From contig QBMS01000015.1 in NCBI GenBank assembly GCA_003249095.1, positions 1 through 36,214 on the forward strand: a stretch of DNA of 36,214 nt, written 5' to 3'. Under the pieces are notes generated by a model, which saw only the letters and a list, made by a program, of their open reading frames with translations, ran no database searches and was not told the origin of the DNA. Shown piece by piece: positions 16,698 through 25,226 of this stretch. Position numbers and translations under genes: made by a program. The stretch is from Snowella sp. Its GTDB lineage: Bacteria; Cyanobacteriota; Cyanobacteriia; Cyanobacteriales; Microcystaceae. Each line of letters begins with the position of its first letter. The stretch's first letter is position 1.

Positions 16698-17795
16698 TTA
16701 AACGTAAGACATCAAAAGATTAATGACAGCATAAATAGAGGCTAAAGAAGCCGTTTCTTCTGTGGTGTGATAACCCGTTGTCGGAATTTGTAGGGTTGTT
16801 CCATTGATATTTCCATCAGTAGCCACTACTAAACGACCTAACTCTGTTCTACCCAAGGAAAGGGGTTTAGTCCGTTCCCGATTTCGTGCTTCAATATAGA
16901 CATCTTTAAAACTATAAGTAATCCCTAATTCTAAACATTTTTGCACAATTTCTTCGGTAATTTCGGTTGCAAATAATCCACTGGCATCTTTGTGACGTAG
17001 AACAATATCTTGGGCATCTGCCGCTTCTCGCGTTGGGTAAGGACTGGTATCTAGAACGATTAAACGTTGTGTACTAAGATTATGACGCAAAAACCAAGCC
17101 AGAGCATACCGCCAACTGCGTCCAGCTTCTTCTTGGGCCGTAAAAAGAGCCGTTCCTTGAAAGCCACAACGAAAGAGATAAACGATAATTGCCGCACTTA
17201 ATACGTTATCCAATTGGGCAGAAGCGTAACCATCGTTAATTTTTAATCTATCCAAAAAAGAAACGGGTGTACCAGGTTGCAAAAAATCTAAACCATCCAA
17301 TTCAAAAATTAGATTTTTTCGGGCAGGGCAGATATAGGAATTGGTAATTACGCCTTGTCCTAAATACGTTCCTGTGTAGGGTAAATGAGCTTGCACACGC
17401 TGGCCTTGAAAACGATTATCGATGGTGTACATCATTTGTTCAGACACCGAATCCCCCGTTAATTCGCTTTGGTTACTGGCGATAAATGCGGCATACTGAA
17501 ATTCATTCGCTCCTGTACATAAAAGTCCGTGACGGTCAATATGGGCTGACAAAACGAGACTTTCGGGTTCTTTTCCTTGGGCAACTAAAATTCCTTGATA
17601 ATATTGCACATTAACGCCAACTTCCTCTAATTCTCGTTTCAGCGATCGAAAAAAAGCATCTTCACAGCCGACAACGGAAGGTTCACGAATCAAATCGTGT
17701 AAAATATTGATAAAATCCCTTAATTCGACGGAAAGATCGATGCTTTTACCGTTCTCTTCAGCCATTTTTTCTGTCGTTAAGTCTAATTTGCTCAT
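16698..17795 (-). CDS. M42-family-like peptidase (metallo-aminopeptidase type)
   Basis: A protein of about 365 residues with the metal-ligand pattern of M42/M20 clan peptidases: H in LVLSAHIDRHG, D in SAQLDNVLSA, the paired glutamates in LFTAQEEAGRSW, D in LIVLDTSPY and the last H in TTGYHTTEE. These bind two metals and the general base. The usual M42 motif SHxDEIG is here SAHIDRHG, so substrate handling may differ. Soluble M42 enzymes form large tetrahedral assemblies that trim peptides. The start chosen is the ATG at 17795 (MSKLDLTTEK), preceded by GAGAGA; the frame is open 10 codons further. No partner gene is adjacent. Confidence 0.8.
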   Translation of the reverse strand: MSKLDLTTEKMAEENGKSIDLSVELRDFINILHDLIREPSVVGCEDAFFRSLKRELEEVGVNVQYYQGILVAQGKEPESLVLSAHIDRHGLLCTGANEFQYAAFIASNQSELTGDSVSEQMMYTIDNRFQGQRVQAHLPYTGTYLGQGVITNSYICPARKNLIFELDGLDFLQPGTPVSFLDRLKINDGYASAQLDNVLSAAIIVYLFRCGFQGTALFTAQEEAGRSWRYALAWFLRHNLSTQRLIVLDTSPYPTREAADAQDIVLRHKDASGLFATEITEEIVQKCLELGITYSFKDVYIEARNRERTKPLSLGRTELGRLVVATDGNINGTTLQIPTTGYHTTEETASLASIYAVINLLMSYV

Positions 17796-18309
17796 TTTAA
17801 TCTCTCGTCTTCCTAACAAAGACAATTATTAATTGTTTTTTTAAACAATACAACCAATGTCAGATACACTGTCGTTAATTTTGATACCATTACAAAATTT
17901 TTCTTAGAGAGATTTTCTATTATTTTTTGATTATTTATCTAACATTTCAGCAATCATTAAACTGTTAATTATTTAAAATATATACAAGCAAGGGGCTTAA
18001 GCTCCTTTTTGCAAAACTTTTAAAAAACATTACACAATCTAAATTTGTGACAGCTGAGGATTAATTTTTATTCCAAAATCTAACTATTCACTATTCAAAA
18101 AAATACTGAATTGACTAAATTTATAACCATAAGTCACCCATTAATCAGTTGTTCAACCTTCGTAATTTTCTATGATGTTGGATTTGAGTTTCAATAAGGT
18201 AAGCATCGTAATAATCTAGTCGCACTTTTTTTAGGAATCAATTAATAATTCAAACGGTTTTAAAATTTATGTTATTCTAGCTGATACGGTTAGTCGAAGG
18301 AGTCCAGCG
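17796..18309. other. AT-rich intergenic region between the divergent peptidase and Uma2 genes
   Basis: A gap of 514 bases, strongly AT-rich and free of HIP1. It contains one terminator-like hairpin (17990-18010) facing right, and at its right end a possible -10 (TATTCT, 18273-18278) and an AAGGAG ribosome binding site (18297-18302) for the Uma2 gene. I found no tRNA and no protein-like reading frame. Confidence 0.5.
17990..18010 (+). terminator. Orphan terminator-like hairpin
   Basis: AAGGGGC-TTAA-GCTCCTT with one G-T pair makes a 7-base stem, continued by T residues. No plus-strand gene ends nearby, so it may end a short unannotated transcript or be chance. Confidence 0.4.
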
Positions 18310-19053
18310 ATGACAACTACTCTACCTTTAATTATTTCAGATACTGACTATCCTGATAGTGACGGTTTGCCGATGGCAGAAAGTGATGTGGCTCGTAATT
18401 ATTTGGTCTATGGGGTGGAAGCTCTGAATTTTTATTTTCGGGATCAACCCCAGGTTTACGTTTCGGGTAATTTGTTTATTTATTACGAAAAAGGTAACCC
18501 GAAAGCGGTTATCGCTCCTGATGTCTTTGTCATTTTTGGGGTTACAAAAAAGGAAAGACGTTCCTACAAAGTCTGGGAAGAAGATAATAAAGTTCCTGCT
18601 TTTGTATTAGAAATTACTTCAAAAAGCACTGTTAGCGAAGATCAGGGTATAAAATGGGGACTCTATGCTTATCTGGGGGTAAGGGAATATTTTCAGTATG
18701 ATCCTACTGCGGATTATCTCAAACCTGCGCTTCAGGGTTATCGTTTAGTGGGGAAGAGTTATGAAGCAATTTCTGCTCGTAGTACATCACAAAAATCTAT
18801 TTTATTTTCAGAAGTATTAGGGTTAGAGTTACATCTCGAAAATGGAGAAATGCGTTTTTATAATCCTCGCTCTGGGGAAACTTTATTAACACCTCTCGAA
18901 TTAGCCGATCGCGATCGCCTTTCTCAGCAGGCGTTAGAGGAATCGGAAAAAACCAGATTAGCAACGGAAGAGGCTCTTTCTATTGCTGAACAACGTAATC
19001 GCCAACTCAGGGAAAAGTTAATGGCATTGGGAGTTGATCCAGACTCCCTTTAA
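18310..19053 (+). CDS. Uma2-family (DUF820) putative endonuclease
   Basis: A 247-residue member of the Uma2/DUF820 family, which is greatly expanded in cyanobacteria and has a PD-(D/E)XK restriction-endonuclease-like fold. The core is visible as AVIAPDVFVIFGV, then VPAFVLEITSKST with the E-x-x-S/K catalytic strand, then KWGLYAYLGVREYFQYDP. The last 50 residues are a charged helix (ADRDRLSQQALEESEKT, EQRNRQLREKL) likely to form a coiled coil, common in this family. The biological role is not settled; links to transposons and toxin loci have been proposed. A good AAGGAG ribosome binding site lies 7 bases before the ATG. It is single and convergent with the 926-codon gene. Confidence 0.88.
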   Translation: MTTTLPLIISDTDYPDSDGLPMAESDVARNYLVYGVEALNFYFRDQPQVYVSGNLFIYYEKGNPKAVIAPDVFVIFGVTKKERRSYKVWEEDNKVPAFVLEITSKSTVSEDQGIKWGLYAYLGVREYFQYDPTADYLKPALQGYRLVGKSYEAISARSTSQKSILFSEVLGLELHLENGEMRFYNPRSGETLLTPLELADRDRLSQQALEESEKTRLATEEALSIAEQRNRQLREKLMALGVDPDSL

Positions 19054-19287
19054 TTGAACCATGATTTTGTTATTTTTGAGCAAATAAATGCGATCGCATT
19101 TTTAGGTTGAAGGGGTTAAGGGCGATCGCCAATTATCTCAAAGTCATAGGAAGATCGCCATTATTTCTGTAGGTTGAGTCAGAGAACGCAACGAATTGTC
19201 AAGCTAATTAATAGGAGCCGCGATCGCCGCAATTATTTGAACCGCACTAAATTACAAATAGATGCCATGATAGTTTTGATTTCTCTG

Positions 19288-22068
19288 TTAGGATTTTTTT
19301 CGCCGTTTATATTCTGAGCAATTAGAGTTCCCGTAATCATCAACTCTGCAATAACCACATTTTGGACAAATCAGGTAATGACATTCAGGACAAGTATTAC
19401 CTTTTTTAATGATTAAGGGAGAGTAACGACATTTTTCATCTTCTTTTATTTTTCCTCCACAGTATGCTAGAAGTTTTATATAAGAAGTTTCACCTTTCCG
19501 CTTACCTTCCAAAAGGCCTCGACCGCTAAACTTAAAGATATTAAAACCATTCAGATTGACTTCTTTTCTAGCATTCCACAACGTAGCTAAGGTTTTACAA
19601 AAATTCTGAATAATAGCTTTCCGAATAATACCTAATGGATCATAAATTTTTAATGGATGAGTATTGTTGCCTAATAAATTTATCATATTAGATGAATCAG
19701 TCTTGCCGTCTAATAAATTCATAATATTAGTAGGATCATAATTAGTATTTTCATTATATAGCATGATCAAAAAGTGTTTCAGTATTGACATATAAATATG
19801 AGATAATGTCAAACAACTATTATCCTGACGATACAGCAATTCAATCAATGTTATTTTCCATTGAGGTATCTGTTGTCGCCATGTTTCAGGAATAGGTTTA
19901 TTTGCAAAAATAAATAAGGGAATATATGCTTCAATTGATCCTTCATTAAGAATTTTAAAATCATCATAAGAAGGAATCTCACTATCTTGTAAAGTTTTTA
20001 ATTTGTCAGAAATGGAAATTTGATTTTGGTAAAACTGCTCGTCATAATCAAATAACCAAGGTGGTAAATAGCTCTCAGGCTCAAATCCTCTGGTCATATC
20101 TAACTCAATACCCTTATCACTAAAAATTCCAGCGAGACTTTGCAGTCTTTTATAACTTAATTCTCCTAAATAAATAGAAATAGGAGGATCAACATAAAAA
20201 TCTGGAGTATTACTACCATCCATGTATTTAAGTTGAAGATTGGGAGATAAGACAGCCGCGATAATAACATCTTCCCCTTGAATTTCTTTAAATTTGCGGA
20301 CGCACACGTCTGAGTAAACCTTGGATTTAAAAGCTTGACGAGTATTTTTTACATCAAGTAGCTTTTGGGATTTGTTTGAACTAACTCGAATATCTGCTTG
20401 TTTCCAAAGCTCACTTTTCTTCGTGACTTGATGAATAGCAATATCTTCTACGTTATTACCTAAATTTTCATAAAATTTCCGAACTAATTTTTCTGCCCCT
20501 CGCGCTGATAGCATTTTAGCTCGAACAGATTCACTGGCGTTGCTTCCTGCCCATAAACTCGCAAGAGTTTTATCATTTATATTAAATTGATATAAATCTC
20601 TATAATTCATGCTGATTCCATCTACACCAACATATCCAGAGTCTTTAAATTCATTGACTAGACTAAAAAATACAGAATATCTTGCTTCAATTATTTTTTT
20701 CTTAGAACTGATAGGAGCAAAATTCCACAAATAGTTATGATATTCAAGACCTATCTCTAAGTAAGTAATTTTTTTCCACAGAGTATCTCGATCCTCATTG
20801 GAGCAGTTACTATTACTAATAGTTTCAAACAATTCAGTCCAAGCCTTTTGGCGAAAAATGCGGAGATCTTCGACTTCGTTATGAAAATTGAGAATTTCTT
20901 GGATTAATCCTGCATATTGGTTAATATTACGTTCTTTTAGCAAATTTCTTAAATCTTCAGAGCATAAAAATAGTCCTTTTGAAAGAGACAGTAATCTTTC
21001 AATAAAACTATCCAATTGATCTAATGGAATTGACCGAATTTTATTACAGACAAGTGCTACGGAGTGTTGAATTTCAACTTTAGAAATATATAACCATAAA
21101 AAAGGCTCAAAAATTTTATAATCAGGGCTGTTTAAATATTCTAAAAACTCTGTCCATAGTATTTGACGAATAGATTCATCTTCATAGTCTAAATTTTTCT
21201 TTATAAAATCTACATATTCTTGAAAATTAAAGTTAAAAAGTACATCACGCAGTTCCCTAGATATAAAAAATAAATTTTCCGAAACTTTTTTCAATAGTTC
21301 TAAAGCTTCGTCGTTATTAGAAACAAATTTGATTTTTTCTAAAATAAAATGAATAGCTTCTGCTTCTGACAATGTTGAAACATAAGACTCGATAAACGGC
21401 TTTGAAAGATTAAAGTTAGAGCTATATACAAAATCCTTTATAGTCTTCTTATCAATAGTATTGGGATCAATCTTAACAACTTCAATAGCTGATTGTCTCC
21501 TATTATTTTTGATGGCAAAGGATACAATATCTCCATTGTTAATCCAACGATGATCTTCAACATACACCTGTGATTTATCCTCACATTCGATATAAGCTTT
21601 TTTATAAATTTCAAGTCTTAAAGACGAACGTTGGCGAACAAAAATACCATTTCTTTGGTGTAAGCGAACATTAACTGCACAGGGGCCTCTGTGATTATTT
21701 CCGATTTCAAACTCAACAACAATACCTTTTCCTTTTTCTCTGTCGCCTTCAAATAGTTCTTGTAGATGTTGAGGTACTTGATTTCGATCAACATATATTT
21801 TATTCTTGTCTATTTCTGTATAAAAAATAAACCCATAATTATTTTTTTGACCATCTTTATGTCCACCAAACCAAAGAATTTCTCCAATTGCCATAGATTT
21901 AGACTTATCGCCTTCTCTCTCACAATCGGAATTTTGTAAGACTTTGTTTTTATTAGATTCTTGCCATTCAGAAACCTTGTCAGTTGCAAATTGAGTGCAA
22001 TCTTCTAAAATACCTTCTTCTGCTAAAAAATCATCAAAAGACGAACCGATATAAGGATTATTAGTCAT
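19288..22068 (-). CDS. Chimeric 926-residue protein: antitoxin-like leader, cold-shock-like domain, PD-(D/E)XK-like core, zinc ribbon
   Basis: I do not recognise this gene as a whole. Residues 1-36 (NPYIGSSFDDFLAEEGI, then TDKVSEWQ) match the N-terminus of small XRE antitoxins that normally follow Gp49/HigB-like toxins, but no helix-turn-helix follows. From M59, MAIGEILWFGGHKDGQKNNY and RGPCAVNVRL resemble a cold-shock/OB nucleic-acid-binding domain (59-137). Residues about 210-510 are mostly helical. E526, D559 and D572-x-K574 (ADIRV; LLDVKNTR) fit a PD-(D/E)XK nuclease core. The C-terminus has a probable zinc ribbon: C893, C896, C901, C904 and C907. The ATG overlaps the toxin gene by 8 bases. 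The gene is very AT-rich and lies in the longest HIP1-free stretch of the window (about 3.4 kb), suggesting acquisition. Function unknown; a nucleic-acid-targeting effector is an inference. Confidence 0.7.
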   Translation of the reverse strand: MTNNPYIGSSFDDFLAEEGILEDCTQFATDKVSEWQESNKNKVLQNSDCEREGDKSKSMAIGEILWFGGHKDGQKNNYGFIFYTEIDKNKIYVDRNQVPQHLQELFEGDREKGKGIVVEFEIGNNHRGPCAVNVRLHQRNGIFVRQRSSLRLEIYKKAYIECEDKSQVYVEDHRWINNGDIVSFAIKNNRRQSAIEVVKIDPNTIDKKTIKDFVYSSNFNLSKPFIESYVSTLSEAEAIHFILEKIKFVSNNDEALELLKKVSENLFFISRELRDVLFNFNFQEYVDFIKKNLDYEDESIRQILWTEFLEYLNSPDYKIFEPFLWLYISKVEIQHSVALVCNKIRSIPLDQLDSFIERLLSLSKGLFLCSEDLRNLLKERNINQYAGLIQEILNFHNEVEDLRIFRQKAWTELFETISNSNCSNEDRDTLWKKITYLEIGLEYHNYLWNFAPISSKKKIIEARYSVFFSLVNEFKDSGYVGVDGISMNYRDLYQFNINDKTLASLWAGSNASESVRAKMLSARGAEKLVRKFYENLGNNVEDIAIHQVTKKSELWKQADIRVSSNKSQKLLDVKNTRQAFKSKVYSDVCVRKFKEIQGEDVIIAAVLSPNLQLKYMDGSNTPDFYVDPPISIYLGELSYKRLQSLAGIFSDKGIELDMTRGFEPESYLPPWLFDYDEQFYQNQISISDKLKTLQDSEIPSYDDFKILNEGSIEAYIPLFIFANKPIPETWRQQIPQWKITLIELLYRQDNSCLTLSHIYMSILKHFLIMLYNENTNYDPTNIMNLLDGKTDSSNMINLLGNNTHPLKIYDPLGIIRKAIIQNFCKTLATLWNARKEVNLNGFNIFKFSGRGLLEGKRKGETSYIKLLAYCGGKIKEDEKCRYSPLIIKKGNTCPECHYLICPKCGYCRVDDYGNSNCSEYKRRKKS

Positions 22069-22429
22069 TGATTTGCCTCACTAAAGATTGTCTGTTACGA
22101 GCGATAGTTAAATCTCGTTGGGGTGTTTTTTGCGTTTTCTTAATAATGCCGTGCAGTAACACCATCCGTTCATTATGAATACAAAAAAAGATTCTTGCTT
22201 CTCTGTTTGACGGCAAAGTTGTACGGACTTCATAAAGACCATTACGCAATGGACGACAAGTCGGCATTCCAACGGGCCAGCCATACTCTAACATTTTAAC
22301 AGCTTGTCCTATTTTTGTCTTATCAAGGTTATCTAGGCTTTTGAGCCAATCACGAACTGGTTCAATACCTTTTTTACTCCTGTAAAACTCAACGGGCAAG
22401 CGTTTCACATTATCCGATGAATCTGGCAT
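22061..22429 (-). CDS. Phage-derived Gp49-like / HigB-type toxin (RelE superfamily)
   Basis: A 122-residue protein of the Gp49-like (DUF891) group of RelE/HigB toxins, presumed ribosome-dependent ribonucleases. Family motifs are intact: LPVEFYRSKKGIEPVRDWLK, MLEYGWPVGMPTCRPLRNGLYEVR, REARIFFCIHNERMVLLHG and IIKKTQKTPQRDL. The start is the ATG at 22429 (MPDSSDN); a TTG one codon upstream is possible. No strong ribosome binding site is seen. In this family the antitoxin is a small XRE protein encoded directly downstream. Here the downstream gene overlaps by 8 bases (ATGACTAA) and keeps only the antitoxin's N-terminal leader before becoming a very different protein, so a conventional antitoxin is missing from the locus. 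Confidence 0.88.
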   Translation of the reverse strand: MPDSSDNVKRLPVEFYRSKKGIEPVRDWLKSLDNLDKTKIGQAVKMLEYGWPVGMPTCRPLRNGLYEVRTTLPSNREARIFFCIHNERMVLLHGIIKKTQKTPQRDLTIARNRQSLVRQIND

Positions 22430-22713
22430 CAAGTTGATTTTAATATTTTGGGCATCCTAGCAGAACGATGTCAAAATAACAAGATTGCATGGAAAATTCT
22501 CCCATATCTCCCGTCTTACCTCAATACGATCGCCTATGCGCTTAACCATCAGATGACATTGAGATCGCCGCAAGGAACTTGTCGCCCGCGATCGCATTTC
22601 CAATCAGCCTGAAAAGAGAAGAATTTGATTTAATGATAGGCTTATAAAGGGAAACTTGAGTCTAGACAAACTCAGTTATTTCCATCACAATTCAAAAACA
22701 AAAGGAAAAAACA

Positions 22714-24249
22714 ATGGCACGTTTAGCTCTGCTGAGTGTATCGGATAAAACAGGTTTAATTGAATTTGCTCGTCAGTTAGTAGAGGAGTTTCAGTTTGAT
22801 CTCATCAGCAGTGGCGGAACTGCCCAGGCACTAAAAGCGGCGGGATTGCCCGTTACCAAGGTGAGCGATTATACGGGGTCTCCCGAAATTTTGGGTGGAA
22901 GGGTCAAAACCTTACATCCCAAGATTCATGGCGGTATTTTAGCCCGCAAGGATTTGGCGCCGGATTTTGCGGATTTGGAGGCTAATGGGATTCGTCCGTT
23001 GGATTTTGTGGTGGTTAATCTCTATCCCTTTGAACAGACGATCGCTAAACCGAATGTCACCGTTGCCGAAGCCGTCGAACAAATTGATATTGGTGGCCCT
23101 GCCATGATCCGAGCAACAGCCAAAAACTTTTTCCACACGACAATTTTATCCAATCCCAATCAGTACGACACCTTTTTAAACGCTTTACGGGAAAATAATC
23201 AAATTTCCTTGGAATTGCGCCAACAATTTGCAGGAGAAGCCTTTGCCCTGACCTGTCGCTATGATTCCGCGATCGCGACCTATTTTGCCGAGTTAAATAA
23301 TCTTGCCTCCCCAGGCTTTGCCCTCAGTGGAACCCTATTACAAACCCTACGTTACGGAGAAAATCCTCACCAAAGTGCTGCCTGGTATCAAACGGGCAAT
23401 GAAGCTTCGGGCTGGTCTAGCGCGGAGAAATTACAGGGAAAAGAATTAAGCTATAACAATTTAGTCGATTTGGAAGCTGCACGAAGAATTATTGCCGAAT
23501 TTGACCCCGTTGAACCTGCCGTTGCCATTCTCAAACATACCAATCCCTGTGGTGTGGCGATCGGTGAGAGTTTAGTTAATGCCTACGAAAAAGCCTATGG
23601 AGCCGATTCGGTTTCCGCCTTTGGGGGAATCGTGGTTTTGAATCAGTCCCTAGACGCGGCCACTGCCCAGGCGATGACTAAGACCTTTTTGGAATGTATT
23701 GTCGCCCCCGCTTGTACCCCAGAAGCTAAGGCGATTTTAGAGAAAAAACCGAATCTGCGAGTCCTGATTCTGCCCGATTTAACCACTGGCCCCGCCCAAA
23801 CCGTCAAGGCGATCGCGGGAGGACTATTAGTTCAAGCTTCGGACGATGTGGTTGATAAAGCGGAAAATTGGCAAGTTGTCACCGAAAAACAACCGACCCC
23901 AGAAGAGTTAGCTGAATTATTATTTGCCTGGAAAGTTGCCAAACACGTTAAATCCAATGCGATCGTCGTGACCAAAAATCGCGCAACCTTGGGAGTCGGG
24001 GCGGGACAAATGAATCGAGTCGGTTCCGTAGAAATTGCCCTTAAAGAAGCAGGAGAAAACGCGATCGGTGGGTTTCTGGCGAGTGATGGATTTTTTCCCT
24101 TTGATGACTCCGTGAAAACCGCAGCATCCGCAGGAATTACGGCCATTGTTCAACCTGGTGGCTCCGTCCGAGATAAGGATTCCATCCAAGCCGCAAACGA
24201 ATTGGGATTGGTCATGGTCTTAACGGGAATTCGTCATTTTCTGCACTAA
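22714..24249 (+). CDS. purH: Bifunctional AICAR transformylase / IMP cyclohydrolase
   Basis: PurH carries out the last two steps of IMP synthesis: formyl transfer from 10-formyl-THF to AICAR, then ring closure. The 511-residue product has the N-terminal MGS-like cyclohydrolase domain (LLSVSDKTGLIEFA, LISSGGTAQAL, GSPEILGGRVKTLHPKIHGG, VVVNLYPFEQT). Then follows the transformylase domain with RYGENPHQSAAWY, ELSYNNLVDLEAA, the catalytic ILKHTNPCGVA, and AGQMNRVGS near the C-terminus. The length is typical. AAAAGGAAAA precedes the ATG. It stands alone, convergent with rfbD. Confidence 0.97.
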   Translation: MARLALLSVSDKTGLIEFARQLVEEFQFDLISSGGTAQALKAAGLPVTKVSDYTGSPEILGGRVKTLHPKIHGGILARKDLAPDFADLEANGIRPLDFVVVNLYPFEQTIAKPNVTVAEAVEQIDIGGPAMIRATAKNFFHTTILSNPNQYDTFLNALRENNQISLELRQQFAGEAFALTCRYDSAIATYFAELNNLASPGFALSGTLLQTLRYGENPHQSAAWYQTGNEASGWSSAEKLQGKELSYNNLVDLEAARRIIAEFDPVEPAVAILKHTNPCGVAIGESLVNAYEKAYGADSVSAFGGIVVLNQSLDAATAQAMTKTFLECIVAPACTPEAKAILEKKPNLRVLILPDLTTGPAQTVKAIAGGLLVQASDDVVDKAENWQVVTEKQPTPEELAELLFAWKVAKHVKSNAIVVTKNRATLGVGAGQMNRVGSVEIALKEAGENAIGGFLASDGFFPFDDSVKTAASAGITAIVQPGGSVRDKDSIQAANELGLVMVLTGIRHFLH

Positions 24250-24279
24250 AACAAAATCAGGAAATGCAGTCATTTTGTT
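24250..24279. terminator. Possible bidirectional terminator between purH and rfbD
   Basis: A perfect 8-base inverted repeat, AACAAAAT (24250-24257)/ATTTTGTT (24272-24279), begins right after the purH stop and lies between convergent genes. The stem is AT-rich and no clean T run follows, so confidence is limited. Confidence 0.4.
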
Positions 24280-24305
24280 AAACTCCGCGATCGCCATTTT
24301 CTGCG

Positions 24306-25181
24306 TTAGCAATTTTCCTGCAATTGTTTGAGCATTTTTCTCAAAGAATCACGCCAGTAGGAAGGATAATCGCCTAAAGTATCGGTTATTTTTTTACCCG
24401 AAAGCACTGAGTAGGCGGGACGGGTTGCAGGAGTTGGATAGTCCGCGGTGGTAATCGGTATTACCCGTTGAACTTTTAAGGGAAATCCTAATGCCCTAGC
24501 TTCTTCAAAAATCGCGATCGCGAAATCATACCAACTGGCCACACCGCTATTGGTGAAATGATAGATTCCCCTTGCGTCGGTTTGCAGTAATTGGGCGATC
24601 GCCTCGGCAATATCTTTGGCCCAACTAGGACTACCCACTTGATCTGCAACGACTCGCAATTCTTCTCGATCTTGACCCAATCGGAGCATAGTTTTCACAA
24701 AATTACCTTTGCCATAAACGCCATAGACCCAGGCGGTTCTTAGGATCAAATAGTTATCCGTGACCTGTTGAATCCCCATTTCCCCCGCTAATTTACTTTT
24801 TCCGTAACTACTGAGGGGATAGGTAGGATCAGTTTCGAGATAGGGCGTATTTTTCCGGCCATCAAAGACATAATCCGTAGAAACGTGTAATAACAACGCT
24901 CCTATTTTTTCCGCCTCTTCGGCCAGAATGGTCGGAGCCGTACCGTTAACGGCTTGAGCCAAGTCAACTTCACCTTCTGCCTTGTCCACTGCCGTATAGG
25001 CCGCCGAATTAACAATTATGCTGGGTCGAACTTGCTGAACAAGCTGACGAATTTGCTCACCCTGACTGAGATCCAATTCTTGACGAGTCAGGGCAATAAC
25101 TTCTCCCAAGGCGGCTAGGGTTTGCTGTAGTTCTTGCCCTAGCTGTCCATCTGCACCTGTCAGCAAAATACGGTTAGTCAT
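24306..25181 (-). CDS. rfbD: dTDP-4-dehydrorhamnose reductase
   Basis: RfbD reduces dTDP-4-dehydro-L-rhamnose to dTDP-L-rhamnose with NADPH, the last step of the rhamnose donor pathway used for cell-surface polysaccharides and possibly for carotenoid glycosides. The 291-residue product is an extended short-chain dehydrogenase: GADGQLGQEL (9-18), VNSAAYTAVDKAE, HVSTDYVFDG, the catalytic Y126 and K130 in YGKSK, LRTAWVYG, and a C-terminal RPAYSVL. All match RfbD/RmlD. The other rhamnose genes (rfbA, B, C) are not in the window. It is 45 bases downstream of the BMP lipoprotein gene on the same strand, possibly cotranscribed but without obvious functional logic. Confidence 0.93.
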   Translation of the reverse strand: MTNRILLTGADGQLGQELQQTLAALGEVIALTRQELDLSQGEQIRQLVQQVRPSIIVNSAAYTAVDKAEGEVDLAQAVNGTAPTILAEEAEKIGALLLHVSTDYVFDGRKNTPYLETDPTYPLSSYGKSKLAGEMGIQQVTDNYLILRTAWVYGVYGKGNFVKTMLRLGQDREELRVVADQVGSPSWAKDIAEAIAQLLQTDARGIYHFTNSGVASWYDFAIAIFEEARALGFPLKVQRVIPITTADYPTPATRPAYSVLSGKKITDTLGDYPSYWRDSLRKMLKQLQENC

Positions 25182-25226
25182 GGCGGGTTAGGGATTGAGT
25201 GTTATTGAGTAATTGGGAATAATCAA

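Noticed and set aside
19168-19195. A GTAGGTTGAGT...AACGCAAC stretch resembling the GTTGGGTT-type interspersed repeat
   Set aside because: Too degenerate to form a stem; it may be an old copy but cannot be supported from the sequence alone.
22430-22713. Possible purine riboswitch or other leader upstream of purH
   Set aside because: I looked for paired elements and conserved loop sequences and found only a HIP1 site and AT-rich sequence.
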